NCBI GenBank assembly: GCA_022710815.1
Contig: JAKLGF010000010.1
Span: 1-11,689, forward strand
DNA from: Patescibacteria group bacterium
Lineage (GTDB): Bacteria; Patescibacteriota; Minisyncoccia; Minisyncoccales; JAGOPM01
Length of the DNA: 11,689 bases
Direction: 5' to 3'
The notes under the pieces are model-generated. The model did no database searches. It worked only from the letters and a program-made list of their open reading frames with translations, and was not told the DNA's origin. This document shows positions 5,141 to 10,880 of this stretch, in pieces. Every line of letters begins with the position of its first letter. Positions within the stretch are counted from its first letter, which is position 1. The position numbers and the translations under genes were made by a program.

Positions 5141-7402
5141 ATGAAAAAAATCATCGGGCTAATTTTTCTATTTGCCCTGATACCATTTTTAATTCTGGCC
5201 CAGGCTGGATTTAATGTCACTAGCCAACCAGCTAGTAACATTACTGAAACTAGCGCTACTCTCAATGCTAGTCTTTCGGGCATTGATGATTTCTATGTTG
5301 ATACTTGGTTTGTCTGGGGCCAAAGCCCAGGTGACTTAAGCAATGCTACTCCTAATTTTGGGAAACTAACTAGTGGCAGTTTTTCTGCTCAAATTAGTGG
5401 ATTGCAACCCGGAACCACCTATTACTACCAGGGAGTAACTAGAAAAGGGAATATCACTGTTTATGGTTTGCCATTGATAAATTTCACTACGCAAGGCAAT
5501 AGTACGCCTCCACCTACACCACCCACACCTCCCGTGCCTCCCACTCCAGAAGATAGTAATATTGGAAACCTAGTAGAAGGAAAAGATTTTGCCACTGGGG
5601 AAATCCTAGTTAAATTCTATTCTAATCAAATAGATTTAAGACAGGATTATGGCAATGAGAGGACATATAGCTTTGGAGCAGATAATAATTTGGATTTAAA
5701 AGAAGCAATTAAAGAAAGCAATATTGCTGTTTACAGGACTAGGCAGAACGAAACAGTGAAATCTGCCATTAGAAGATTGGGTCATAGTTATGGAGCAGAA
5801 TATGTTGAACCCAACTATATCCGCAGAGCAGCTGTTGTTCCTAATGATCCTGACTTTATTAATCTCTGGGGTCTTCAAAATTCTGGCCAATCAGTCTTTG
5901 GCTATCGCGGGCAAGCTGGAGCAGATATTAATGCTGTAGGAGCCTGGGATATTTATTCTGGTTCAAAAGCAATCAAAGTAGCTGTTGTTGATACTGGAAT
6001 TGATTACAATCATTCTGATCTTAGGGACAATATGTGGGACGGAGCTAATTGCAGAGATGAAAACAACAAACAAGCCTCTTGTCCTAATCATGGTTGGGAT
6101 TTTGTAAACAGAGACAATAATCCAATGGATGATTACAGCCATGGAACCCATATTGCTGGAACTATTGGAGCTAAGGGAAATAATGGAATTGGAATTGCTG
6201 GTATTAATTGGAATGTGAGCTTAGTAGCTCTTAAAGCTGGAAACTCCAACAACCAATTCTATATCAGCGACATTGTTAAAGCCATTAATTTTGCCACATT
6301 TAATAATATTAAGATTATTAATGCTAGTTTTTCTTCTAGCGGCTCATCAGAATCTGAAAAAGCTGCTATTGCAAAATTCAGAGATGCTGGTGGTTTGTTT
6401 GTGGCTGCTGCTGGTAATAGGGGAATTAATGTTGAAAGCAACCCAGCCTATCCTTGCTCATATAGCTTAGATAATATTATTTGTGTTGCTGCTACAGACT
6501 ATTTTGATCGTAAAGCATCCTTTTCCAATTATGGATTAGTGAGTGTTGATGTAGGAGCCCCAGGAGATAATATTTACAGTACTCTGCCAGGAAGTTATGG
6601 AATTAAAGATGGAACATCAATGGCTGCTCCTCATGTAGCTGGATTGGCTGCTTTGGTTTGGGGTTACAAACCTAATTTGAGCTACGATCAAGTTAAAAGA
6701 TATATTTTAGATAATGGAGATTCTTTGTCAGGTTTAGAAGGCAGAACTGTTACTGGCAAGAGAATTAATGCCTACAAAACTCTTAAGGCTTTAGGAGGAG
6801 TTCAGCCTCCTCAAGAGAAAAAGAGATATCTTTTTTGCGAGCCTTCTGTTAAGACTTGCTTGGGAACAGGAAACATGTATGCCAGTTCTTTAGAATGCCA
6901 GAATGCTATTGGCAAGAAATGTTTTCCCAATACAGACCAAGATGCAGATATCTGTAGTCGAGAATGCAATCCTACTACTCCAGAACAAAAAACATGCTAC
7001 AGAAAGATGTGGATATATCTAACATACAATTCGCAAGTTGGAAGTTCTTTCTGGATTAAAGGATTTAATCCCTTAAATCCTAATGCCGCTACAGGATTTT
7101 CTAACTTGCCAGAAGCGAAAAATATAGTAGACATTTTGTGGCAAGTTGGATTTACTTACAATCAGTGTTCTGAGAATCAAGCTCAACCTCAGCCCCCTGG
7201 CCAATCCCAACAATTATGGGAATGCTACAAAGGAGCTAAGATCTATACCAGCCTTAATGGAAAATTAGGAAAATCTGTTTGGAGTCAGGGAATAGGGTCA
7301 AGCGATGCCTATTCTCAGCAAGGATATGAGACAGTGGCTCAGGTAAAAGGATATGTAGACTTGCTTTCAGAGTTTGGATACCAATACAGCCAATGTAGAT
7401 AA
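5141..7402 (+). CDS. Secreted subtilisin-family (S8) serine peptidase with FN3-like N terminus and C-terminal 58-residue repeats
   Basis: 753 residues from ATG 5141, chosen because it starts a clean signal peptide (MKKIIGLIFLFALIPFLILAQ). In order: signal peptide (1-21); an FN3-like domain (about 24-115, with TSATLNASL and LQPGTTYYYQ); a Pro/Thr-rich linker (about 122-136); a subtilase propeptide-like domain (about 150-232, GEILVKF ... YVEPNY); and the catalytic domain (about 240-550). The catalytic triad is complete: D284 in VVDTGID, H334 in HGTHIAG and S493 in GTSMAAPHVAG, with oxyanion N426 in AAAGN. It is therefore a probable active extracellular protease. A Cys-rich segment (about 560-612) follows, then two repeats of exactly 58 residues (619-676 and 695-752), each starting C-Y and ending Q-C. 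No LPxTG or C-terminal membrane helix is seen, so the protein is probably secreted or held by the repeats. A terminator follows. Confidence 0.92.
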   Translation: MKKIIGLIFLFALIPFLILAQAGFNVTSQPASNITETSATLNASLSGIDDFYVDTWFVWGQSPGDLSNATPNFGKLTSGSFSAQISGLQPGTTYYYQGVTRKGNITVYGLPLINFTTQGNSTPPPTPPTPPVPPTPEDSNIGNLVEGKDFATGEILVKFYSNQIDLRQDYGNERTYSFGADNNLDLKEAIKESNIAVYRTRQNETVKSAIRRLGHSYGAEYVEPNYIRRAAVVPNDPDFINLWGLQNSGQSVFGYRGQAGADINAVGAWDIYSGSKAIKVAVVDTGIDYNHSDLRDNMWDGANCRDENNKQASCPNHGWDFVNRDNNPMDDYSHGTHIAGTIGAKGNNGIGIAGINWNVSLVALKAGNSNNQFYISDIVKAINFATFNNIKIINASFSSSGSSESEKAAIAKFRDAGGLFVAAAGNRGINVESNPAYPCSYSLDNIICVAATDYFDRKASFSNYGLVSVDVGAPGDNIYSTLPGSYGIKDGTSMAAPHVAGLAALVWGYKPNLSYDQVKRYILDNGDSLSGLEGRTVTGKRINAYKTLKALGGVQPPQEKKRYLFCEPSVKTCLGTGNMYASSLECQNAIGKKCFPNTDQDADICSRECNPTTPEQKTCYRKMWIYLTYNSQVGSSFWIKGFNPLNPNAATGFSNLPEAKNIVDILWQVGFTYNQCSENQAQPQPPGQSQQLWECYKGAKIYTSLNGKLGKSVWSQGIGSSDAYSQQGYETVAQVKGYVDLLSEFGYQYSQCR

Positions 7403-7405
7403 TTC

Positions 7406-7431
7406 AAAGAACCGCCCGAAAGGGCGGTTTT
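7406..7431 (+). terminator. Terminator after the S8 peptidase
   Basis: AACCGCCC (7410-7417) pairs with GGGCGGTT (7422-7429) around a GAAA tetraloop, followed by TT. The 5' flank is A-rich. Confidence 0.9.
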
Positions 7432-7444
7432 GAGTTATTCACAG

Positions 7445-7472
7445 TTGACCATTATCTTAATAGTAGTAAAAT
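7445..7472 (+). promoter_or_regulatory. Promoter of the PerR/Fur-type regulator
   Basis: TTGACC (7445-7450) and TAAAAT (7467-7472) are separated by 16 bases, one of the two best -35/-10 pairs in the window. Predicted transcription start is near 7479, giving a leader of about 22 bases that is almost entirely the 7477-7496 palindrome. Confidence 0.7.
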
Positions 7473-7476
7473 TTAA

Positions 7477-7496
7477 TTAATAATAATTATTATTAA
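7477..7496. promoter_or_regulatory. Perfect 20-bp palindrome, putative Fur/PerR-family operator
   Basis: TTAATAATAA joined directly to its exact reverse complement TTATTATTAA. It covers roughly +1 to +18 of the predicted transcript, where a bound repressor would block initiation. AT-rich dyads of this sort are typical Fur-superfamily boxes, although the classical PerR/Fur box has a central unpaired base and this one does not. Autoregulation of the downstream gene is inferred from position. Confidence 0.6.
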
Positions 7497-7500
7497 CGTT

Positions 7501-7884
7501 ATGGTTCGAATGACAAGTCAGAAAAAAATAATAATGGATTATCTGGCTGGAGTTAAAACTCATCCTACTGCTCAACAAGTATATGATGATGTTAAAAAAC
7601 AACTTCCGCAGATAAGCTTGGCAACTGTTTACAGGATTTTAAAGAATTTCCGGGATAAAGGACAAGTTCTAGAAATCCAAGAAGGCCAAACAGCCCATTA
7701 TGATGCCGATACATCTAATCATGTCCATTTTGTCTGCGATAGATGTGCCAAGATTTATGATATTCATCATGCAGACTGTATACCAGAAATTAAATGTACA
7801 AAGGTCGGTAAAATAAGGAGATATAATTTATATGTCTATGGAGAATGCAAACAATGTTCAAACAGAAAAACTTCTTTGTCATGA
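7501..7884 (+). CDS. Fur-superfamily metal-dependent regulator, PerR-like
   Basis: 127 residues. The N-terminal winged helix runs from about 4 to 65 (TSQKKIIMDYL, HPTAQQVYDDV, then the recognition helix SLATVYRILKNF). The C-terminal dimerisation/metal domain holds two CxxC pairs, CDRC (C79, C82) and CKQC (C116, C119), as in the structural zinc site of PerR/Fur. Residues matching the PerR regulatory site are all present: H21 (HPTA), D68 (HYD), H74 and H76 (NHVHF) and D87 (IYDI). PerR proteins use this site to sense peroxide through Fe(II)-catalysed histidine oxidation. PerR over Fur/Zur is suggested by the aspartate at 68 but not proven. The 3' end overlaps the next gene by 53 bases, and the overlap includes the functional CKQC pair, so the full length is real. 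It likely controls itself and the overlapping gene through the palindrome at 7477-7496. Confidence 0.88.
   Translation: MVRMTSQKKIIMDYLAGVKTHPTAQQVYDDVKKQLPQISLATVYRILKNFRDKGQVLEIQEGQTAHYDADTSNHVHFVCDRCAKIYDIHHADCIPEIKCTKVGKIRRYNLYVYGECKQCSNRKTSLS
7815..7820 (+). promoter_or_regulatory. Shine-Dalgarno for the NrdD-like ORF inside the regulator gene
   Basis: AAGGAG ends 11 bases before ATG 7832 and 17 bases before ATG 7838, so 7832 is the better start. It is inside the regulator's coding sequence, consistent with cotranscription and internal initiation. Confidence 0.55.
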
Positions 7885-8146
7885 TTGTCAGGCAGAAATA
7901 GAAGTTAAGGGAGAAGAATTAGTGGGGGGAAAGGTCTTAGTTTTCAAGGAAGCAGGAAAGACTTATGAAATTGCCAAATGTGATGCTTGCTATCAGAAAG
8001 ATCCCAGCTTAGCCAATTTCCAAAAATGCGAAGTCTATTCTAGAATTGTGGGATATATCAGACCAGTCAGCCAATGGAATGATGCCAAACAGCACGAATT
8101 CCAAGATAGAGTTACTTACAAAGTGGGAGGGTGCGCTTGCGATTAG
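7832..8146 (+). CDS. Small freestanding NrdD-like C-terminal (zinc plus glycyl-radical) domain protein
   Basis: 104 residues. Two CxxC pairs (C16/C19 in CHDC; C50/C53 in CDAC) precede the block CEVYSRIVGYIRPV then QWNDAKQHEFQDR (66-93). That block matches the C-terminal glycyl-radical region of anaerobic (class III) ribonucleotide reductase NrdD: R-x-x-G-Y with the radical glycine (here G74), followed by a W-N-x-x-K-x-x-E-F-x-x-R helix. In NrdD the same order holds, zinc CxxC...CxxC and then the glycine loop. The ten-stranded catalytic barrel and ATP cone are missing, and the frame is intact with its own stop and terminator, so it reads as a small independent gene rather than a fragment. A CxC occurs at the end (C101, C103). 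By analogy with GrcA/YfiD it could act as a replacement glycyl-radical part, but this is inference; a zinc-ribbon with another role is possible. Confidence 0.65.
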   Translation: MSMENANNVQTEKLLCHDCQAEIEVKGEELVGGKVLVFKEAGKTYEIAKCDACYQKDPSLANFQKCEVYSRIVGYIRPVSQWNDAKQHEFQDRVTYKVGGCACD

Positions 8147-8152
8147 TACATT

Positions 8153-8177
8153 AAAAAAGGGGGACGCCCCTTTTTTT
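8153..8177 (+). terminator. Terminator after the NrdD-like gene
   Basis: AAAAAAGGGG (8153-8162) pairs perfectly with CCCCTTTTTT (8167-8176) around GACG and ends in a run of seven Ts. Confidence 0.92.
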
Positions 8178-8190
8178 GATTGGATTTTGA

Positions 8191-8199
8191 TGGTATAAC
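8191..8199 (+). promoter_or_regulatory. Extended -10 promoter of pepA (leaderless)
   Basis: TGG-TATAAC ends six bases before the ATG at 8206, placing the expected transcription start on or next to the start codon. No Shine-Dalgarno is present. The preceding terminator ends 14 bases upstream. Confidence 0.65.
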
Positions 8200-8205
8200 G
8201 AGTTT

Positions 8206-9576
8206 ATGAAAATATCTATTTTAAACAAGAAGCCATTACCCAGAAATACTGTCCTGGTCAGAATATCTAAAGATATTTCTGTTTCTCATTTAGAGAAAGA
8301 TAATGGTCAAAATATTTTGTTAATTAAAAGCCAAAAGGAAATTAATTTAAGGAAATTCATTCTTTTGGTTAGAAGTATTATTGCCTATGCTAGGCAATAC
8401 AAGCTCAAAGATATTAGTTTGGATTTTTCTGAACTAGATTTTAAATTAGATGATTATTCTAAAGCCAGAATCACAGCTGAGAACTTCATAATGGCTAATT
8501 TTGAATTCATTGAATACAAAACAGATAAAAAGGATATTATCTTTGTGGAAAATGTATATATTATTGGCGATGTAAGCAAAGAAGCTCAAAAAGGATTCAA
8601 TGATGGAACCTTAATTGGTCAATCAGTTAATGATGCTAGAATTCTAGCCAATACTAATGGTGGAGCAATGACCCCAGCTATTTTAGCTGATTATGCTAAG
8701 AAAATATCTTCTAGGAACAAAAAGATTAAAATCACTGTTTTAGAGAAAAAGGATATGCAAAAATTGGGCATGGGAGGAATTTTGGGAGTAGCCCAAGGAT
8801 CTAATCAAGATCCCAAATTCATTATCATGGAATTTCTTAATGGGAAATCTAAAGATGCTCCCATTGTTTTGATTGGAAAGGGAATTACCTTTGATAGTGG
8901 AGGAATTAATATTAAGCCAGCTGATGCTTGCTCAGACATGTATATGGATATGGCTGGAGGAGCAGCAGTTATGGAAGCAGTTGAAGCAGCCGGACTTTTA
9001 GATATTAAGAAAAATATTATTGGTATTGTTCCAGCAGCAGAAAATATGCCTTCAGGAACAAGCTATAGACCAGGAGATGTTTTGAAAATGATGTCTGGAG
9101 TAACAGTTGAAGTCAATAATACTGATGCTGAAGGAAGAATCTTGTTAGCTGATGCCCTAACCTATTGCCAGAAATACAATCCTAAAGTAGTTATTGATGT
9201 AGCTACTTTAACCGGAGCAGCTTTGAGTGCTTTGGGCCAGAGAGCTAGCGCCATATTTGCTAATAATCCTGGGTTAATAGAAATTCTTCAAGACTTAGGA
9301 GAGAAAACAGGAGACTATGTTTGGCCCCTGCCTTTATGGGAAGAATTCGAAGAGGAGATTCGCGGCCAGTTTGCGGATTTGACCAACACGGCTAAAACCC
9401 GCCGGGGCGGTGCCTGCACGGCCGCAGCCTTTTTATGGCAGTTTGCCAAAGATTATCCTTGGGCCCATGTCGATATCGCGCCAAGAATGTTGCCCGCTGA
9501 TGATGAATATTTGGCCAAGGGAGCCACGGGAGCGCCGGTAAGAATGTTAGTACGGCTATTGGAAAACCATAAATAA
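8206..9576 (+). CDS. pepA: M17 leucyl aminopeptidase
   Basis: 456 residues. Cytosolic, two-metal aminopeptidase that removes N-terminal residues from peptides. The catalytic signature is complete: KGITFDSGGINIKP with K225, D230 and K237; D248 in DMAGG; and NTDAEGR with D307, E309 and R311. TLTGAALSALG follows. The C-terminal end (VWPLPLWEEF, FADLTN, TAAAFLWQF, WAHVDIA, KGATGAPVRML) is typical of the family. The N-terminal domain (about 1-130) is short and divergent, as is common for M17. Base and codon use change sharply within the gene near 9320-9361, while the protein stays continuous and family-like. It sits alone between its own promoter and a CAAAT-rich dyad. It may help an amino-acid-scavenging cell use peptides, possibly including those released by the secreted S8 peptidase upstream; this link is conjecture. 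Confidence 0.95.
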   Translation: MKISILNKKPLPRNTVLVRISKDISVSHLEKDNGQNILLIKSQKEINLRKFILLVRSIIAYARQYKLKDISLDFSELDFKLDDYSKARITAENFIMANFEFIEYKTDKKDIIFVENVYIIGDVSKEAQKGFNDGTLIGQSVNDARILANTNGGAMTPAILADYAKKISSRNKKIKITVLEKKDMQKLGMGGILGVAQGSNQDPKFIIMEFLNGKSKDAPIVLIGKGITFDSGGINIKPADACSDMYMDMAGGAAVMEAVEAAGLLDIKKNIIGIVPAAENMPSGTSYRPGDVLKMMSGVTVEVNNTDAEGRILLADALTYCQKYNPKVVIDVATLTGAALSALGQRASAIFANNPGLIEILQDLGEKTGDYVWPLPLWEEFEEEIRGQFADLTNTAKTRRGGACTAAAFLWQFAKDYPWAHVDIAPRMLPADDEYLAKGATGAPVRMLVRLLENHK

Positions 9577-9584
9577 ACGAAAAT

Positions 9585-9647
9585 CAAATTGCAAATGTCA
9601 AAACAAAAGGGAATAATTTGAAATTTGGACTTTGTCATTTGAATTTG
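9585..9647. repeat. CAAAT-rich inverted repeat upstream of ybaB
   Basis: The left arm (9585-9602, CAAATTGCAAATGTCAAA) pairs with the right arm (9631-9647, TTTGTCATTTGAATTTG) with one unpaired base and one mismatch. The 28-base spacer carries another related word (AATTTGAAATTTGG). It shares its words with the dyad at 9938-9990. Such CAAATTTCAAATG-type palindromes recur between genes in some CPR and other bacterial genomes and look like REP/MITE-type elements. Confidence 0.6.
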
Positions 9648-9654
9648 GTATTAT
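9625..9654 (+). promoter_or_regulatory. Promoter of ybaB
   Basis: TTGGAC (9625-9630), 18 bases, then TATTAT (9649-9654) preceded by TGG (extended -10). The start codon is ten bases after the box, predicting a leader of only about three bases. The promoter overlaps the right arm of the inverted repeat. Confidence 0.55.
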
Positions 9655-9663
9655 CAAAAAACT

Positions 9664-9924
9664 ATGTTCGATCAAATCAAACAAATGAAACAGGCTCTGG
9701 ACCTGCAAAGCCAGCTCAAGAAAGAAAAGATTGAAGTGGACAAAGAGGGCGTTAAAGTTGTTATCAACGGCCTGATGGAAATTGAGGATATCAAGCTTAA
9801 TCCGGCCCACGATACGGCTAAATTAGAAAAGCTTCTCAAAGAAGCAATTTCTGAAGCTAACAAGCAGCTGCAAATGCGCCTGATGCAAATGGCCCCAATG
9901 CTCAAGGGCAAGATGGGAATGTAA
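9664..9924 (+). CDS. ybaB: YbaB/EbfC family nucleoid-associated protein
   Basis: 86 residues, slightly shorter than the usual 100-110. It begins MFDQIKQMKQALDLQSQLKK, an amphipathic helix. A beta-sheet core (KIEVDKEGVKVVINGLMEIEDIKLNP, about 21-47) follows, and then a second long helix (AKLEKLLKEAISEANKQLQ) and a Met-rich tail (MRLMQMAPMLKGKMGM), as in YbaB. These proteins form dimers shaped like tweezers that bind DNA without strong sequence preference. In many genomes ybaB lies directly after dnaX and before recR; here it is about 8.4 kb downstream of dnaX, with unrelated genes between and no recR in view. Confidence 0.9.
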   Translation: MFDQIKQMKQALDLQSQLKKEKIEVDKEGVKVVINGLMEIEDIKLNPAHDTAKLEKLLKEAISEANKQLQMRLMQMAPMLKGKMGM

Positions 9925-9937
9925 TTTAAGGCCGATG

Positions 9938-9990
9938 TCAAATGCCAAATTTCAAACTTTTATTTTAATTGGTTTGCATTTGTAATTTGA
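9938..9990. repeat. CAAAT-rich inverted repeat between ybaB and prmC
   Basis: The left arm (9938-9957, TCAAATGCCAAATTTCAAAC) pairs imperfectly with the right arm (9972-9990, GTTTGCATTTGTAATTTGA) across a 14-base AT-rich spacer. The arms reuse the CAAATG, CAAATT and TCAAA words seen at 9585-9647, so the two gaps around ybaB carry copies of one element family. No ordinary terminator is seen in this gap. Confidence 0.55.
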
Positions 9991-10001
9991 TATTTGGATT
10001 T

Positions 10002-10757
10002 ATGAAACCCAAAATCTCGACAATCGAGCGCGACATATCCATTCTTCTTCGGGAGAAATATAAAGGGAAGCAGTCCCAGGCTTTTTGGAAGGATGTTGCG
10101 CTTTTGATGAAGGGCGAGCTTTTGGATTATGTTATCGGTTGGCGGCCATTTTTGGGCAATAAAATCGATTTAGAATTTAGGCCGCTTATCCCTCGGGATG
10201 AAACCGAGTTTTGGGTAGAAAAGATCTTGGCGGATTTGCCTCAGGGAAAAGAGCTTTTTATTTTGGATGTTTTTTGCGGCTCGGGTTGCATTGGCATTGC
10301 GGCACTAAAAAAATTAAAAAAGGCCAAAGTGATTTTTGCCGACCTTGATCCTTTTTGCCTGATGCAGACGGCTAAAAATATCAAACTCAACAAGATCGGG
10401 CTTTCCCGCGCCACTATCAAACAAAGCGATATCTTGGAGGATTTGGAAGGCGGTTTTGATTATATTTTTGCCAACCCGCCTTACATTCCGGAAATATTTG
10501 CCAAAGACGTGCAAGATTCTGTTTTGCGCCATGAGAGCGGTTCATTTTTATTCGGGGGCAAGGATGGCCTGCGATATATCCGCAAGCTGCTTACGCAAGC
10601 CAAAAAGCATCTCAAGCCCGGCGGAAAACTATTTTGCGAATTTGATTCGCGCACGGCCAAAGCTTTGCGGGTCTTGCTTAAAAAAGAAGGCTACAAGGCA
10701 GAAATTTGCAAAGATCAATTCAAAAAACCCCGCTATTTTATCGCTTCATATAAATAA
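10002..10757 (+). CDS. prmC: Peptide chain release factor N5-glutamine methyltransferase (PrmC/HemK)
   Basis: 251 residues. The family methylates the glutamine of the GGQ motif in release factors RF1/RF2. Visible are PLIPRDETEFWVE (61-73, the family's 'PRxETE' segment), SAM motif I with ILDVFCGSGCIGI (87-99), acidic FADLDP (112-117), the catalytic FANPPYIP (156-163, NPPY at 158-161), and HESGSFLFGGKDGL (177-190), equivalent to the 'EPxxALxGGxDGL' block. The N-terminal helical domain is shorter than in E. coli PrmC. ATG 10002 is taken as the start because it begins the helical domain directly; an upstream TTG would add residues encoded by the intergenic repeat. Arginine codons are almost all CGN (11 of 12 counted), unlike genes left of 9320. 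Confidence 0.88.
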   Translation: MKPKISTIERDISILLREKYKGKQSQAFWKDVALLMKGELLDYVIGWRPFLGNKIDLEFRPLIPRDETEFWVEKILADLPQGKELFILDVFCGSGCIGIAALKKLKKAKVIFADLDPFCLMQTAKNIKLNKIGLSRATIKQSDILEDLEGGFDYIFANPPYIPEIFAKDVQDSVLRHESGSFLFGGKDGLRYIRKLLTQAKKHLKPGGKLFCEFDSRTAKALRVLLKKEGYKAEICKDQFKKPRYFIASYK

Positions 10758-10780
10758 CCCGCCCAGGGAGGCGGGTTTTT
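10757..10780 (+). terminator. Terminator after prmC
   Basis: ACCCGCC (10757-10763) pairs with GGCGGGT (10770-10776) around a six-base loop, followed by TTTT. The left arm begins at the last base of the prmC stop codon. Confidence 0.85.
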
Positions 10781-10822
10781 GGATAAAAAAATCCCTTACC
10801 ACAGCCGGGGAATAAATAATTG

Positions 10823-10828
10823 TTGACA
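10823..10828 (+). promoter_or_regulatory. Consensus -35 box (TTGACA) upstream of the unrecognised gene
   Basis: A perfect TTGACA lies 52 bases before the ATG at 10881. No convincing -10 box is found at 16-18 bases (CAAGCT is there), so this is a tentative promoter. A leader of about 25-30 bases with a strong Shine-Dalgarno would follow. Confidence 0.35.
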
Positions 10829-10866
10829 GGGTTAATTTTGTTTGGCAAGCTCAGTTATTACCTTAA

Positions 10867-10878
10867 AAAAGGAGGTGA
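10867..10878 (+). promoter_or_regulatory. Strong Shine-Dalgarno deciding the start at 10881
   Basis: AAAAGGAGGTGA, nearly the full anti-16S complement. The GGAGG core (10871-10875) ends five bases before ATG 10881. It rules out the upstream TTG at 10842 as the start of this reading frame. Confidence 0.85.
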
Positions 10879-10880
10879 AA

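Noticed and set aside
5504..5548. CCT/CCA/CCC-rich run in the S8 gene as a DNA repeat or CRISPR-like array
   Set aside because: It encodes an in-frame Pro/Thr linker between domains; there is no regular repeat-spacer structure. No CRISPR array was seen anywhere in the window.
9672..9941. Long minus-strand open frame opposite ybaB
   Set aside because: The plus strand has a clear YbaB protein with promoter. The antisense frame has no known motif, promoter or Shine-Dalgarno and is a codon-usage shadow.
10456..10815. Plus-strand open frame overlapping prmC in another frame and running into its terminator
   Set aside because: It shows no family features, overlaps the conserved NPPY region of prmC and continues through the terminator.
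10846..10860. A -10 box or sigma-54 element downstream of TTGACA 10823
   Set aside because: CAAGCT at the right spacing matches poorly, and TTGGCA-like words lack the GC element at sigma-54 spacing.
10842..10880. TTG at 10842 as the start of the unknown gene
   Set aside because: The strong Shine-Dalgarno at 10867-10878 points to ATG 10881, and the upstream codons cover the leader.
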